Positions 35,977 through 44,313 of a DNA stretch of 64,000 nucleotides are shown piece by piece. The translations under genes were made by a program, and so were the position numbers. The first letter of the stretch is position 1. The number at the start of each line of letters is the position of its first letter. The stretch is from Xanthomonas sp. DAR 35659 (GTDB lineage Bacteria > Pseudomonadota > Gammaproteobacteria > Xanthomonadales > Xanthomonadaceae). The notes under the pieces were generated by a model. It had not been told where the DNA came from. It was given only the letters and a program-made list of their open reading frames with translations, and made no database searches. The stretch covers positions 4,082,001 through 4,146,000 of the forward strand of contig NZ_CP162488.1 in NCBI RefSeq assembly GCF_041242975.1, given 5' to 3'.

Positions 35977-36075
35977 ATTGCCGATCACTCTGCTCGTGAT
36001 GTGGGAGCAGTTGGCCCGTTGATTCCGAAAGCGCAGTCGCATCAGAGAAGCCCGGGCAATCCGAGCTTTCTTTTG
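35977..36075 (+). pseudogene. Degraded copy of the end of the 34583-34963 gene and its terminator
   Basis: The stretch around GTGATGTGGGAGCAGTTGGCCCG repeats, with about one mismatch in six, the last codons of the membrane protein gene, its stop region and the following AAGCCCGGC terminator sequence near 34920-35010. The downstream terminator stem is decayed. It is a relic of a duplication about 1 kb away, without coding potential. Confidence 0.7.
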
Positions 36076-36383
36076 CTCCATAGCCTGCCCTTGTTGCATC
36101 GCTGTGGATGCCGTTTTACAGCGATGACGTCTTGGGACCAGGTCACACCTTGGCCAATCCACGGTTGACCCCGGCGGCGCTCTGTTAGATATCTGTGCTC
36201 ACCGCGTGCCACTCCGTGGCAAAAGGGGCGCGGTGGTTGTATCCCCCACCACACTGGCCAACCGGGCCAGCTCTCGCTGTCTGCTTCACCTCCGTCAACT
36301 TGCGCGTCCTTCAACAGGCAACGGCCCCGTTCCGTGCCCGTGGGGTTCGTGCGTCCCCAAAAAACACATGGAGATGTGCCGCT
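36076..36383. other. Intergenic region before the endonuclease gene
   Basis: A 308-bp gap. Frames across it continue into the endonuclease but lie before its signal peptide and look non-coding. The promoter of the endonuclease should lie here. Confidence 0.4.
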
Positions 36384-37124
36384 ATGCGATTCCGGATCTT
36401 CCTCGCCGTATTCCTGCTCACCACGTTCAGCGCCGCTGCTCAGGCCCAGGTCGTCACGCTCAACAAGGGCGGCTTCATCCTGACCTACGACTGTACCGCC
36501 CACACGGCCACGCGCTACGAATACTCGCTCAACGCGGACACCGGCTCCGCGGCTCGCCCATCCGACTTCAACCTCGACACCACTTTGCCGAGCGGCTGCG
36601 GCGGCCAGACCTCGACGAAGTCTTATGCCAGCGTGCGCTCGGGATACGACCGTGGCCACCTGGTCACGTCCAACCACATGGACTACAACTCGACCTACAT
36701 CGTTCGCGCCAACCTGATGTCGAACATCGTGCCGCAAGTGTCGGGCTTCAACCAGGGAATCTGGGTGCAGGCGGAGAACGTCGCCGAGTGCTACCGCGAC
36801 ATCAAGCCAGTGAAGGTCTACGGCGGGGTGGTCTTCGGCGACACATCCAACGATTACTTCCTCTCCAGCCACGGCATTCGCACGCCCGAGTATTTCTGGA
36901 AGACCATCATCACGACCGACCCAAGCACGGGCGCCGAGAAGGCCATCAGTTGGATCATTCCCAACCAGACCGGCCTGGGCAGCCTGGACGAATACATCGT
37001 CTCGATCGCCGACCTGGAAGAGCTCATAGGCGCCAGCAACGTGGGCATCACGGCGTCGTCCGCGGTGAAGAACATGCTGCCAAGCTCGACGTGGGCGCTG
37101 CCGAGCAACTGCGACCTCAGCTAA
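36384..37124 (+). CDS. Exported DNA/RNA non-specific endonuclease (NUC1 type)
   Basis: A 246-residue protein with a signal peptide (residues 1-21). The catalytic motif DRGHL is at residues 89-93, followed by NHMDYN, where the metal-binding asparagine is expected further on in ANLMSN. This is the Serratia nuclease (beta-beta-alpha metal) family, which degrades DNA and RNA outside the cell. I chose ATG 36384 because the signal peptide starts there. It is the second exported nuclease on the island. Confidence 0.92.
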   Translation: MRFRIFLAVFLLTTFSAAAQAQVVTLNKGGFILTYDCTAHTATRYEYSLNADTGSAARPSDFNLDTTLPSGCGGQTSTKSYASVRSGYDRGHLVTSNHMDYNSTYIVRANLMSNIVPQVSGFNQGIWVQAENVAECYRDIKPVKVYGGVVFGDTSNDYFLSSHGIRTPEYFWKTIITTDPSTGAEKAISWIIPNQTGLGSLDEYIVSIADLEELIGASNVGITASSAVKNMLPSSTWALPSNCDLS

Positions 37125-37154
37125 GCACGCGCCGGTGTCGCAACGCGTTTCCTC

Positions 37155-37189
37155 GAAAGCCCTAGGTCACCACCTGGGGCTTTCTCTTT
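37155..37189 (+). terminator. Terminator after the endonuclease gene
   Basis: A 13-bp stem with one wobble (37155-37167 with 37172-37184) and a CACC loop, followed by a short T-rich run. Confidence 0.75.
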
Positions 37190-37239
37190 GCGGGCAAGGG
37201 ATAGCTACGAGGAGAGTCCCGCTCTTCGGGGGCATCCAC

Positions 37240-37572
37240 TCAACTGGCCGCGTCGTCCTTGAGCACGGGCAGCGGCTGGCCCGCGGCAGAGCCGATCGGC
37301 AGACGGGACTCGGCGCCAGGCGTGACGACGATGACGGTGATGACTTCGTCCTTCAACGAGTTAATCTGGACAAATTTCAACCCCGCTTTCTCGAAGACGT
37401 ATGCCTTGAACAGCGGCGACAGGCTGACGTTTTCTTTGCCGGCGGGGATGCGCTCGCCCATGCCCTGGATGACGTCGGCCGGGTTCATCACCTGGTCCGC
37501 TGCCTTGGCCAGCGGGGACAACCAGGCGGCCACCATGGCTACCCCAACCACTATTCCGGAGAAGGATTTCAT
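37240..37572 (-). CDS. Small exported hypothetical protein
   Basis: A 110-residue protein with a signal peptide (residues 1-24, ending AKAAD). The mature part has no cysteine and no family I recognise. It stands alone, convergent with the endonuclease gene. Confidence 0.65.
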   Translation of the reverse strand: MKSFSGIVVGVAMVAAWLSPLAKAADQVMNPADVIQGMGERIPAGKENVSLSPLFKAYVFEKAGLKFVQINSLKDEVITVIVVTPGAESRLPIGSAAGQPLPVLKDDAAS

Positions 37573-37999
37573 CGTTTCGTTCCTTGAGGATGCGCCTCAG
37601 TAGACGCTACTTCTGGGCTAAGGGGGCCGCAAGCGCCGTCCAGAGGAGCGGGAAAAACGTCTACAGGATTGGACAAATGCATCCGCGAAGTCGCTAGCCG
37701 CGCCCCTCCCCACCTGACCGCTCTCAGGCCCAACCCAGCCGAGCGAAAGCAAAGGCCCCGCATGCGGGGCCCTTGATCGTCGGCGCTTAAGTGGAGGTTC
37801 TCGCCCCCGTCCCCCAGCCATGGTGGGTGAAGTGGCCTTGACGATGGAGACAGCTTGCCATGGGAAATGTGGGCTCGTAATCAGTTGAACACGGGCCGCG
37901 GCGTCAGAAAACTCCTATATGGCGCCCGTGTGCCATACAGGGTAATCACAGCCGAATCGACACGGGCGCGCTGTAAATCCTAAGTATGGGCTGTCGCTA
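37573..37999. other. Intergenic region with a strong hairpin
   Basis: A 427-bp gap without a convincing gene. It contains the palindrome GGCCCCGCATGCGGGGCC (37754-37771), followed on the minus strand by a T-rich run, likely a terminator for the 38000-38608 lipoprotein gene although it lies some 230 bp after it. Confidence 0.5.
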
Positions 38000-38608
38000 T
38001 CAATGCTGAGGTTGATCACTAGGCACTGGGACAACCGGGACAAGCTGGTGTGCTGCGGCCTGCGGCGTGGGCACTGGAGCCTGTGCTGGGGTTAGGGTTG
38101 GGGTTGGTATTGGCACTTGCATTGTTAAGTGCTCCGCCACTACCAAGGACGGCGGCTGCGCCGGCGCTGGTTTAAGGGTGGCCGAGGTCGCCACCACCAT
38201 GCTCAGCATCTTCTCCAGCGCGGCGCCGTCAAGCGATCCATTCATCGCCATCTGGCAGATGTAAAACAACCCAAACGACAAGAATGTTGTGCGTTCGGTA
38301 GCGACGACAGACGATGTAGCATCCGACCTGAAGTCACCCGCACCACTGCCACCTAGCTTGCCTTGCCCAGACACATCCGCATAGCCCGCGGCAGCTCCAG
38401 AGGTTCCAAGATTGACCAGACGCGTTGGGAGCTGCATACAGACCTGGCCACCCACAACCACTGCGGCAGCCTTATCAGGACTCCAGGTCGTCACAGTGCC
38501 GATCGTCTTCTCGTTCCCACCCTCGCGCTGCTTGATGGACTCGCTTTTGAGGGTTGAGCATCCCGCACTCGCCATAGCAACAACAACCACCACTGTGATC
38601 GCTTTCAT
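38000..38608 (-). CDS. Lipoprotein with proline-rich tail
   Basis: A 202-residue protein with a lipoprotein signal (lipobox SAGC, cysteine at residue 17). The middle is Gly/Ser-rich and the last 40 residues are Pro/Ala/Val/Gln-rich (VPIPTPTLTPAQAPVPTPQ), as in proteins that span the wall or bind partners. I chose ATG 38608, which has an AGGGG site. No function known. Confidence 0.7.
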   Translation of the reverse strand: MKAITVVVVVAMASAGCSTLKSESIKQREGGNEKTIGTVTTWSPDKAAAVVVGGQVCMQLPTRLVNLGTSGAAAGYADVSGQGKLGGSGAGDFRSDATSSVVATERTTFLSFGLFYICQMAMNGSLDGAALEKMLSMVVATSATLKPAPAQPPSLVVAEHLTMQVPIPTPTLTPAQAPVPTPQAAAHQLVPVVPVPSDQPQH

Positions 38609-38845
38609 GTTGCCCCCTATCGGCAGCGTCTTGCCACCGCTGACGCCTTTTACCACACATAGATCCTGATACCAATTCGGCTGTCGGCGGCACTGCCACT
38701 ATTCGAAGAATTCGCAATTGAATCTCAGATTCCATAATCAGGAACGGCACCTGAAACCTAGAAATGCTCCACCACCTACCCAGAACAGAGAACTGGGCCA
38801 GCGGAATGAACCAATTTGAGCTTGGTCACATACGGCAAGTGGGCG

Positions 38846-39250
38846 TCAGCGGGGATACTTCGGGAACTTCTCGTCCGGGTGACTGGCCTTCCATTGGTTA
38901 TAAGCAGCCGTGCCCTCCCACGCCTTGAACGCCAAGGGAGTGCGTCCGCGACCCGACCAGGTCTCCTGGGTATGGGGCAGCCAATATTTGGGGGCGACCT
39001 CCTTCTTGGCCTGAGCAGGGGCAGCCTTGCGGCCACGGGCCGGACTGCTGGCGCCGATGGCGATTGCCAGTTCCGCCTTCTGCTTAGGTGTGAAGTGCTC
39101 GCCGTATTGGGACAGCAGGCTCGTGATCTCCGCAAGAGCGGCGGCGGCCTGTTCTTGACGGAGCGCTGCTTCTTGCTCTTCTAGCTTGCGGAGCTCCTCT
39201 TCGATCTTGGTCTTGGCGGAAACAATCGAATCCAGGGAGGGGTTTCTCAT
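38846..39250 (-). CDS. H-NS family nucleoid protein
   Basis: A 134-residue protein. Residues 1-60 form a coiled-coil dimerization region. The C terminus contains KYWLPHTQETWSGRGRTPLAF, a clear match to the H-NS DNA-binding motif (YxxPxTGETWxGRGRxP). H-NS proteins bind and silence AT-rich, horizontally acquired DNA. Carried on an island, it may silence the island's own genes or modulate the host H-NS. Confidence 0.9.
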   Translation of the reverse strand: MRNPSLDSIVSAKTKIEEELRKLEEQEAALRQEQAAAALAEITSLLSQYGEHFTPKQKAELAIAIGASSPARGRKAAPAQAKKEVAPKYWLPHTQETWSGRGRTPLAFKAWEGTAAYNQWKASHPDEKFPKYPR

Positions 39251-39379
39251 AAGTGTTTTTTACCTATTGGAGAAAATGGGCTTCAGTTCCCACCCACACA
39301 GAAGCCATGTTTGGCATAAACTGTAACGGCGACTTAGGTCGCAGGTGAGAGCACAGCAATCGGATGTAGATAAGGCCTC

Positions 39380-40312
39380 CTAGCCACGAAAAGCAGAGAT
39401 CAGCCTTGTAAAAAGCCCTTGCTTCTTTGGCAACTCAGAGAGCTTTAACGAGCTTTGAATATCAAACGCACCCTTACTGAAAACCGACACGGAGGATATG
39501 TCACCGCTCCTAATCACCCGAGCAAAAATTGCGGGATCTTCAGCACTATTAGGCTTCTCACTTGCCGCTTCAAATGCCCGCGAATAATCCACAGACTTCA
39601 GAACTTGGTTAGCGCTGTCTCTATATCCTGTCCACAATGGAGAAACAGTCACAAAATCAACACTGGGGTTATTAGTAGGAAGATCGATCACATAACCTAC
39701 TAAAACCTTGCCATCCTTCATGTTAACCATGATGGTCTTTGGCTCGCCGTGAGCCAATCCAGAGAACTCTAATCCGCGGGTTCGCAAAATTGCTAAAATC
39801 TCTGGAAGCTCTCCCAGAGGAGTCTTTAGGAACTTAACCAGCCCAATCTCCTTCCAAAAAAAGCGAAGCATTTTCTTAGCTAACGTCAAAGTAAAAAAGA
39901 AAACGCCCTTTGGCAGTACAGCCTCTGCGCCTACACTGCTACTCCAGAGAATACGCGTTAAAGGGTCAAGCTCCCTTCGATGATATAACCAGAACCCCGC
40001 GACCCTCTCACTAACGAAGGTATTACTGAAAGTAATTAGCAAACCTGCAAATATCAGCGTCCCCAGGGCAGTTCCAATAAAGTCAAAAGGAGCAGCCCTA
40101 TGAAGAATTTTTGCAAAAGCCAAACCCCAATCTGTCTGCAAGAGCCCATAGCAAGTAATTCTGCTGACTAACAGAAACAAAAACCCATGGGCAGCGGCGG
40201 CTAGAAGCAATTGATCCTTAGGCAAGCGCGCGGTCGCGTAGGCTCTCAGCCGACTTTGGGACAAAAAAAGATAACCTGCCAGCAATGGCAGGAGAAGTAT
40301 ATTATAGGGCAT
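39380..40312 (-). CDS. Membrane protein, DUF6338-like
   Basis: A 310-residue protein with about three membrane segments in the first 110 residues (7-19, 35-55, 80-100) and a soluble C-terminal half with a beta-rich stretch (GEPKTIMVNMKDGKVLVGYVID). The pattern recalls DUF6338 family membrane proteins, seen near mobile elements. It forms a pair with the small gene immediately upstream (6-bp gap). Function unknown. Confidence 0.6.
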   Translation of the reverse strand: MPYNILLLPLLAGYLFLSQSRLRAYATARLPKDQLLLAAAAHGFLFLLVSRITCYGLLQTDWGLAFAKILHRAAPFDFIGTALGTLIFAGLLITFSNTFVSERVAGFWLYHRRELDPLTRILWSSSVGAEAVLPKGVFFFTLTLAKKMLRFFWKEIGLVKFLKTPLGELPEILAILRTRGLEFSGLAHGEPKTIMVNMKDGKVLVGYVIDLPTNNPSVDFVTVSPLWTGYRDSANQVLKSVDYSRAFEAASEKPNSAEDPAIFARVIRSGDISSVSVFSKGAFDIQSSLKLSELPKKQGLFTRLISAFRG

Positions 40313-40318
40313 GGCAGC

Positions 40319-40543
40319 TTAGCTGCCAGCCACAATCTTCCCAATTGGCGCCAACGGTACCCGCTTAGCTGATTCAACCTCAGCTTTCAGCGCACTACGT
40401 CCTGCGGCTGAGGAAAGAAAGCCCATGAGATCTAATTCAAGATGATTGCCTTGGAACGAGACATAAGAGACTGACTTCTCAGAGAACTCTCGATCCAGAG
40501 CGCGCTTCAACAACTCGACCGTAGATTCACTTTTCCTACTCAT
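40319..40543 (-). CDS. Small hypothetical protein paired with the membrane protein
   Basis: A 74-residue protein starting MSRKSESTVELLKRALD, basic and helical, with no family I know. It precedes the DUF6338-like gene by 6 bp, so they are one operon. The pair could be a small two-gene system. Confidence 0.6.
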   Translation of the reverse strand: MSRKSESTVELLKRALDREFSEKSVSYVSFQGNHLELDLMGFLSSAAGRSALKAEVESAKRVPLAPIGKIVAGS

Positions 40544-40753
40544 GGACTTCGCCTCATACGAATCGGCAATGACCCGCCCTTGCCTGTAATCCTAACAGAC
40601 TTCGGCGGATACGCAAATAACTGATTGCTAAGGCATTTAGCATTAGCGCCAAGCCGCGATGTAAGCGAACATTTGGCCAGCTTCTCTAGAAGCCATCCGT
40701 GACAATGACAGTGCACCGCCTGGCTCTCAATGGCGGTCAATTGTTAGTTAGCA

Positions 40754-41197
40754 TCAATCAACTCCAAGTTCGCTCACATCGAGTGCGTTTAAGCCCGCTG
40801 ACCACCTCGACGCCGAATGACAAGCCTCAGCCAACGCCCGAGGACTGAACTCCGTCTCATACGCATGGGCATGCTCCTGCCGATCGGACAACTCGTGCCC
40901 CGTGTATTCCTCTCGCATCTCCCAGTGGACCCCAGCGGCCTTCAGCGCGCCGATGGCCGTGTCTCGGAAGCTGTGGTGCCCCACTCTGCCGCCGCCGCGC
41001 GCCTTGATGCCCAGCTTCACCAGGTAGCGTGAGAAGGCGTGCTGGGTCCGACCAGCCGGGCCGTTCTTGGCGTCGAAGCTGAGTTCTGGGAATAGCTTGA
41101 TCTCTCCGGCGTGAAAGAGTCTGGTAGTTCGACCTTCCCCCTTCCCCTCTAGGCTTGAGAACTGCGCGCCTCGGTGGTGTCCGCGAGATCCGAGCAC
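40754..41197 (-). pseudogene. Remnant of a third tyrosine integrase at the right end
   Basis: The frame encodes only the C-terminal catalytic part of a tyrosine recombinase: HHSFRDTAIGALKAAGV (HxxR box), YTGHELSDRQEHAHAYETEF (GH and Tyr), and a tail. No N-terminal domain or first catalytic Arg is present. It resembles the left-end integrase (GHELDDEHHATYSRDF), so it is the trace of a related element that used the same tRNA and was mostly lost. It lies about 150 bp inside attR. Confidence 0.8.
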
Positions 41198-41349
41198 AGT
41201 CCGGCACTACACACTGAAGCCGTGGCGTCCGTCCCCTTTCAGGCTAGCGGTGGGAACACCGGACCCGCTACAATGGCGGTTCACAAGTCAGGCCACATCC
41301 CTGGTTTGCGTCCTGTAGGAGAGTCAGGAAGTTGGATCGGGATCAGTCG

Positions 41350-41371
41350 ATCCCCCTCTCTCCGCCAGATT
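41350..41371. other. attR, 22-bp direct repeat
   Basis: A perfect copy of the last 18 bases of tRNA-Ser(GGA) plus GATT, without the rest of the tRNA. It marks the right end of the island. The core genome resumes directly after it. Confidence 0.92.
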
Positions 41372-41431
41372 CGAATTGCGCTTCCCTCGTAGAACTTCTT
41401 TGCCGTTGGCGAAAGAGTTCAAAGGGTAAAG

Positions 41432-41458
41432 ACCGCGCCACTGGCGCGGTTTCGTCTC
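41432..41458 (+). terminator. Original terminator of tRNA-Ser, now beside attR
   Basis: An 8-bp stem ACCGCGCC/GGCGCGGT (41432-41439 with 41443-41450) and TTCGTCT. It would lie about 60 bp after tRNA-Ser in an empty site. It also sits just before ffs. Confidence 0.7.
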
Positions 41459-41461
41459 TAT

Positions 41462-41572
41462 GGTGGCCCCGTCGGCCCCTCGCGACGCTAGATCGAAAAC
41501 CCCGCCAGGGCCGGAAGGCAGCAACGGTATCGATCGATGCGGGCGCCGAGGTCAGCCGGCGGGGTTACCACC
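41462..41572 (+). ncRNA. ffs: 4.5S RNA of the signal recognition particle
   Basis: About 111 nt. The ends pair as in bacterial SRP RNA (GGTGGCCCCGTCGG with CCGGCGGGGTTACCACC). The apical loop has the conserved GGAAGGCAGCAA tetraloop region, and CGGGCGCCGAGGT follows on the other side, as in E. coli ffs. It binds Ffh and targets nascent membrane proteins. Xanthomonadaceae keep it near dnaX and tRNA-Ser; here the island splits tRNA-Ser from it. Confidence 0.95.
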
Positions 41573-41659
41573 CCCTCTCAAGCTCTGCCACATCGGCGCA
41601 TTCATCGTGTGCCGTGCCCAGCGCCGCCCGTGGATGTTCTTGCGCCATGACCCGCCACG

Positions 41660-41683
41660 ACAGGGACAGGGACAGGGACAGGC
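41660..41683. repeat. Short GGGACA tandem repeat
   Basis: About four copies of GGGACA lie directly at the 3' end of moaE, ending at its stop codon region. A simple low-complexity tract. Confidence 0.7.
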
Positions 41684-41684
41684 G

Positions 41685-42113
41685 CTACGCGTCCGGATGC
41701 AGCCACCCGGCATCGCCCTCGCGATAGCGTTCGTGCTTCCAGATCGGCACGCGTGCCTTGACCTCGTCGATCACGTAGCGGCAGGCGTCGAACGCGGCGC
41801 CGCGGTGCGCCGCGGCCACGCCCACCCACACCGCCAGGTCGCCGATCGCCAGGTCGCCGACGCGGTGCACGCAGCGCAGGTCGAGGATGTCGAAGCGGGC
41901 CAGGGCTTCGTCGGCGATGCGCCGGCCCTCGGCCTCGGCCAGCGCCGCGTAGGCCTCGTAGCGCAGGCCGTCGACCGCGCGGCCGTCGTTGTGGTCGCGC
42001 ACCCAGCCTTCGAAGCTGGCGTAGGCGCCGGCCTGGGCATGCGCAAGCGGCGCGCGCAGCGCGGCGATGTCGAGGGCGCTATCGGCCAGATGGAAACGGT
42101 GCGGCATCTGCAT
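41685..42113 (-). CDS. moaE: Molybdopterin synthase large subunit
   Basis: A 142-residue protein of normal MoaE length. The conserved HRGAAFDACRYVIDEVKARVPIWK holds the catalytic lysines. MoaE and MoaD together add two sulfurs to precursor Z to make molybdopterin. It follows moaD by 3 bp in the moaA-moaC-moaD-moaE cluster. Confidence 0.95.
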   Translation of the reverse strand: MQMPHRFHLADSALDIAALRAPLAHAQAGAYASFEGWVRDHNDGRAVDGLRYEAYAALAEAEGRRIADEALARFDILDLRCVHRVGDLAIGDLAVWVGVAAAHRGAAFDACRYVIDEVKARVPIWKHERYREGDAGWLHPDA

Positions 42114-42116
42114 CGC

Positions 42117-42362
42117 TCAGCCTCCCGACACCGGCGGAATGAACACCACTTCGCTGCCGTCGCGCAGCGCATCGTCCCAGCGCGCGAACGCGCCGTCCAC
42201 GGCCACGCGCAGGCGTTGCGGCGGCCAGCGCAGGCCGTGCCGCGCATCGAGTTCGGCGTACAGCGCGCGCAGGTCGGCGGCCGCGCTGCGCACCTGCTCG
42301 CGTTCGATCCCCGCGGCCTCGCGCAGGCTGGCGAAATACAGCACGGTCACGCTGACGCTCAT
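42117..42362 (-). CDS. moaD: Molybdopterin synthase sulfur-carrier subunit
   Basis: An 81-residue ubiquitin-like protein ending in the required Gly-Gly ([10 protein letters not shown]), whose C terminus carries the sulfur as thiocarboxylate. I chose ATG 42362, which overlaps the moaC stop (ATGA); the longer frame upstream is a shadow of moaC. Confidence 0.95.
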   Translation of the reverse strand: MSVSVTVLYFASLREAAGIEREQVRSAAADLRALYAELDARHGLRWPPQRLRVAVDGAFARWDDALRDGSEVVFIPPVSGG

Positions 42363-42874
42363 GCCACGCTCCCGACGTCGCGCTTGCCGCCGCGCTTGCC
42401 GAGCAGGCGCACCGGGCCGATGGTCATCGCGTGGGTCAGCGCCTTGCACATGTCGTAGACGGTCAGCGCGGCGACGCTGGCGCCGGTCAGCGCCTCCATC
42501 TCCACGCCGGTGCGGTGCACGGTGCGCACCGTGCATGCGATGCGCAGCACCTGCGGCGAGGCCCAGTCGATCGCGAAGCGGCAGCCGTCGATCGGCAGCG
42601 GATGGCAGAACGGGATCAGTTCGTGGGTGCGCTTGACCGCCATGGTGCCGGCGATCACCGCGGTGTCGACGATACCGCCCTTGGCGCTGCGCAGCGCGTC
42701 GGCGCGCAGTTGCGCGGCCACCGCAGCCGGGAAACGCACCCGCGCCTCGGCGACCGCGGCGCGCGCGGTGGCGGTCTTGTCCGAGACGTCGACCATGGTC
42801 GGCAATCCCTGCGGATCCAGATGGGTCAGCCGCTTGTTCGCCGTCACCGCGTACTTGGCTTGGGTTTCGCTCAT
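42359..42874 (-). CDS. moaC: Cyclic pyranopterin monophosphate synthase
   Basis: A 171-residue protein. The conserved [15 protein letters not shown] and the catalytic YDMCKALT are present. With MoaA it converts GTP to precursor Z. The ATG at 42874 (MSETQAKY) gives the usual length. It overlaps moaD and lies 28 bp after the DUF4440 gene. Confidence 0.95.
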   Translation of the reverse strand: MSETQAKYAVTANKRLTHLDPQGLPTMVDVSDKTATARAAVAEARVRFPAAVAAQLRADALRSAKGGIVDTAVIAGTMAVKRTHELIPFCHPLPIDGCRFAIDWASPQVLRIACTVRTVHRTGVEMEALTGASVAALTVYDMCKALTHAMTIGPVRLLGKRGGKRDVGSVA

Positions 42875-42902
42875 AGGCTGCGTTGCCGCTCCCACGGCCT
42901 GG

Positions 42903-43280
42903 TCAGAGGTCGCCGGGAATCGGCGTGCCCTGGTGGAACAGCATGCGCCACTCGCCATCGCGGTGGCGCCAAAGCGAACTGCGCCATGCCTGCCGCGGCG
43001 GCACGCCCGTGCCATCACTGCGCTCGCTGCGATAGCGCAACTGCGCCAGATCCGGCGCCAGCAAGCAGGCCTGCAGGTCCATGGCGCGATAACGCGTGCC
43101 GGCGGCCTCTGCCGGCAGTTCCTGCAGCACGCGCTGCTTGTCGATGCGCCGCCCCGATGCGCCGAACTCGACGAATGCGTCGTCGAGCAGCGCCGCCAGG
43201 CGCGCGGCCGACGCGCGTGTCGCCGGCTCCAGCAACGCCAGCTCCAGCGCGACCAACTGGCTCTTCAGCGATTCGTCCAC
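42903..43280 (-). CDS. DUF4440 / SnoaL-like (NTF2 fold) protein
   Basis: A 125-residue protein that fits the small NTF2-like DUF4440 family, with the typical end [21 protein letters not shown]. Such proteins often bind small molecules. It is inserted between moaA (4 bp) and moaC (28 bp) on the same strand, so it is co-transcribed with the molybdopterin genes. A role there is unknown. Confidence 0.85.
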   Translation of the reverse strand: MDESLKSQLVALELALLEPATRASAARLAALLDDAFVEFGASGRRIDKQRVLQELPAEAAGTRYRAMDLQACLLAPDLAQLRYRSERSDGTGVPPRQAWRSSLWRHRDGEWRMLFHQGTPIPGDL

Positions 43281-43284
43281 GCGC

Positions 43285-44313
43285 TCATCCGCCGATCAGG
43301 AACATCTCGACGTGCTTGCCGCGCGATGCGCGCGCATCGCCGCGCACTTCGCTGTAGCGATCGCCGCGCCCGCCCCACACTCCGCGCACGCGCTCGGCCA
43401 GCACGTCCTCGCCGCCGGCCAGCGCCGGCTTCAGATCGGTGCCGGCGGCCGCAAACAGGCAGGTGTAGAGCTGACCGTCGGCCGAGACCCGGGCGCGGTG
43501 GCAATCGCCGCAGAACGGCGCACTGACCGAACTGACGAAACCGATCTCGCCGCCGCCGTCGGCGAAGGCATGCCGCGCGGCGACCTCGCCGGCATAGTGC
43601 GGATCCAGCGCGCGCAACGGCCAGCGTGCGGCGATGCGCTCGCGCAATTCGGCCGATGGCACCACGCGCTCGCGGCGCCAGGCGTTGCAGGTGCCCACGT
43701 CCATGTATTCGATGAAACGCAGCACATGGCCGCTGCCGCGGAAGTGCGCCAGCAGCGGCAGGACCTGGTCGTCGTTGATGCCGCGCTGGACCACGCAGTT
43801 GATCTTGACCGGCAGCCCGGCCGCCGCCGTCGCGTCGATCCCCGCCAGCACCTGCGCGATCTCGCCGCGCTGCCCGCTCATGTGCCGGAACACCGCCGGA
43901 TCGATCGCGTCCAGGCTCACCGTGACCCGACGCAGCCCGGCCGCGCGCAGCGCCTGCGCATGCCGCGCCAGCAGCGCGCCGTTGGTGGTCATGGCCAGGT
44001 CGTCCAAACCAGGGATGCGCGCCAGGCGCCGCACCAGTTCCGGCAGGTCGCGCCGCAACAGCGGCTCGCCGCCGGTCAGGCGCAACTTGGTGACGCCGTT
44101 GCGCACGAAGCCGCGCACCAGGGTTTCGATCTGCTCGAACGACAGGCGCGATGCAGCGTCGAAGCCGTAGTCGTCGGGCACCTTGTCGGCCGGCATGCAG
44201 TAGCCGCAGCGGAAGTTGCAGGCCTCGATCACCGACAGGCGCAGGTCGCGCAACGGCCGCCCCAGCCCGTCCACCGGCGCGGCCGGCAGCGGCGGGCGCA
44301 GCACCGCGCTCAT
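43285..44313 (-). CDS. moaA: GTP 3',8-cyclase (radical SAM)
   Basis: A 342-residue protein. The radical SAM cluster motif is CNFRCGYC (Cys-x3-Cys-x2-Cys) near residue 32, and the second cluster lies in FCGDCHRARVSADGQLYTC near residue 260. The C terminus ends in the conserved Gly-Gly. MoaA starts molybdopterin synthesis from GTP. I chose ATG 44313. Its first codons overlap the stop of the MBL gene. Confidence 0.95.
   Translation of the reverse strand: MSAVLRPPLPAAPVDGLGRPLRDLRLSVIEACNFRCGYCMPADKVPDDYGFDAASRLSFEQIETLVRGFVRNGVTKLRLTGGEPLLRRDLPELVRRLARIPGLDDLAMTTNGALLARHAQALRAAGLRRVTVSLDAIDPAVFRHMSGQRGEIAQVLAGIDATAAAGLPVKINCVVQRGINDDQVLPLLAHFRGSGHVLRFIEYMDVGTCNAWRRERVVPSAELRERIAARWPLRALDPHYAGEVAARHAFADGGGEIGFVSSVSAPFCGDCHRARVSADGQLYTCLFAAAGTDLKPALAGGEDVLAERVRGVWGGRGDRYSEVRGDARASRGKHVEMFLIGG

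Larger units (their letters stand above)
8522..41371. mobile_element. Integrated genomic island in tRNA-Ser(GGA), about 32.8 kb
   Basis: The region lies between two identical 22-bp repeats. It starts with a tyrosine integrase and contains a relaxase with an oriT-like site, defence-like genes, a secretion effector and many unknown genes. Base composition drops clearly against both flanks. The relaxase without any visible type IV transfer genes suggests an integrative mobilizable element that would need a helper for transfer. A second integrase inside and a third integrase remnant at the right end show that it was built by more than one insertion. Confidence 0.92.

Noticed and set aside
40540..40740. 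Minus-strand frame of 66 codons
   Set aside because: No motif and no clear start site; probably non-coding sequence between the integrase remnant and the small gene.
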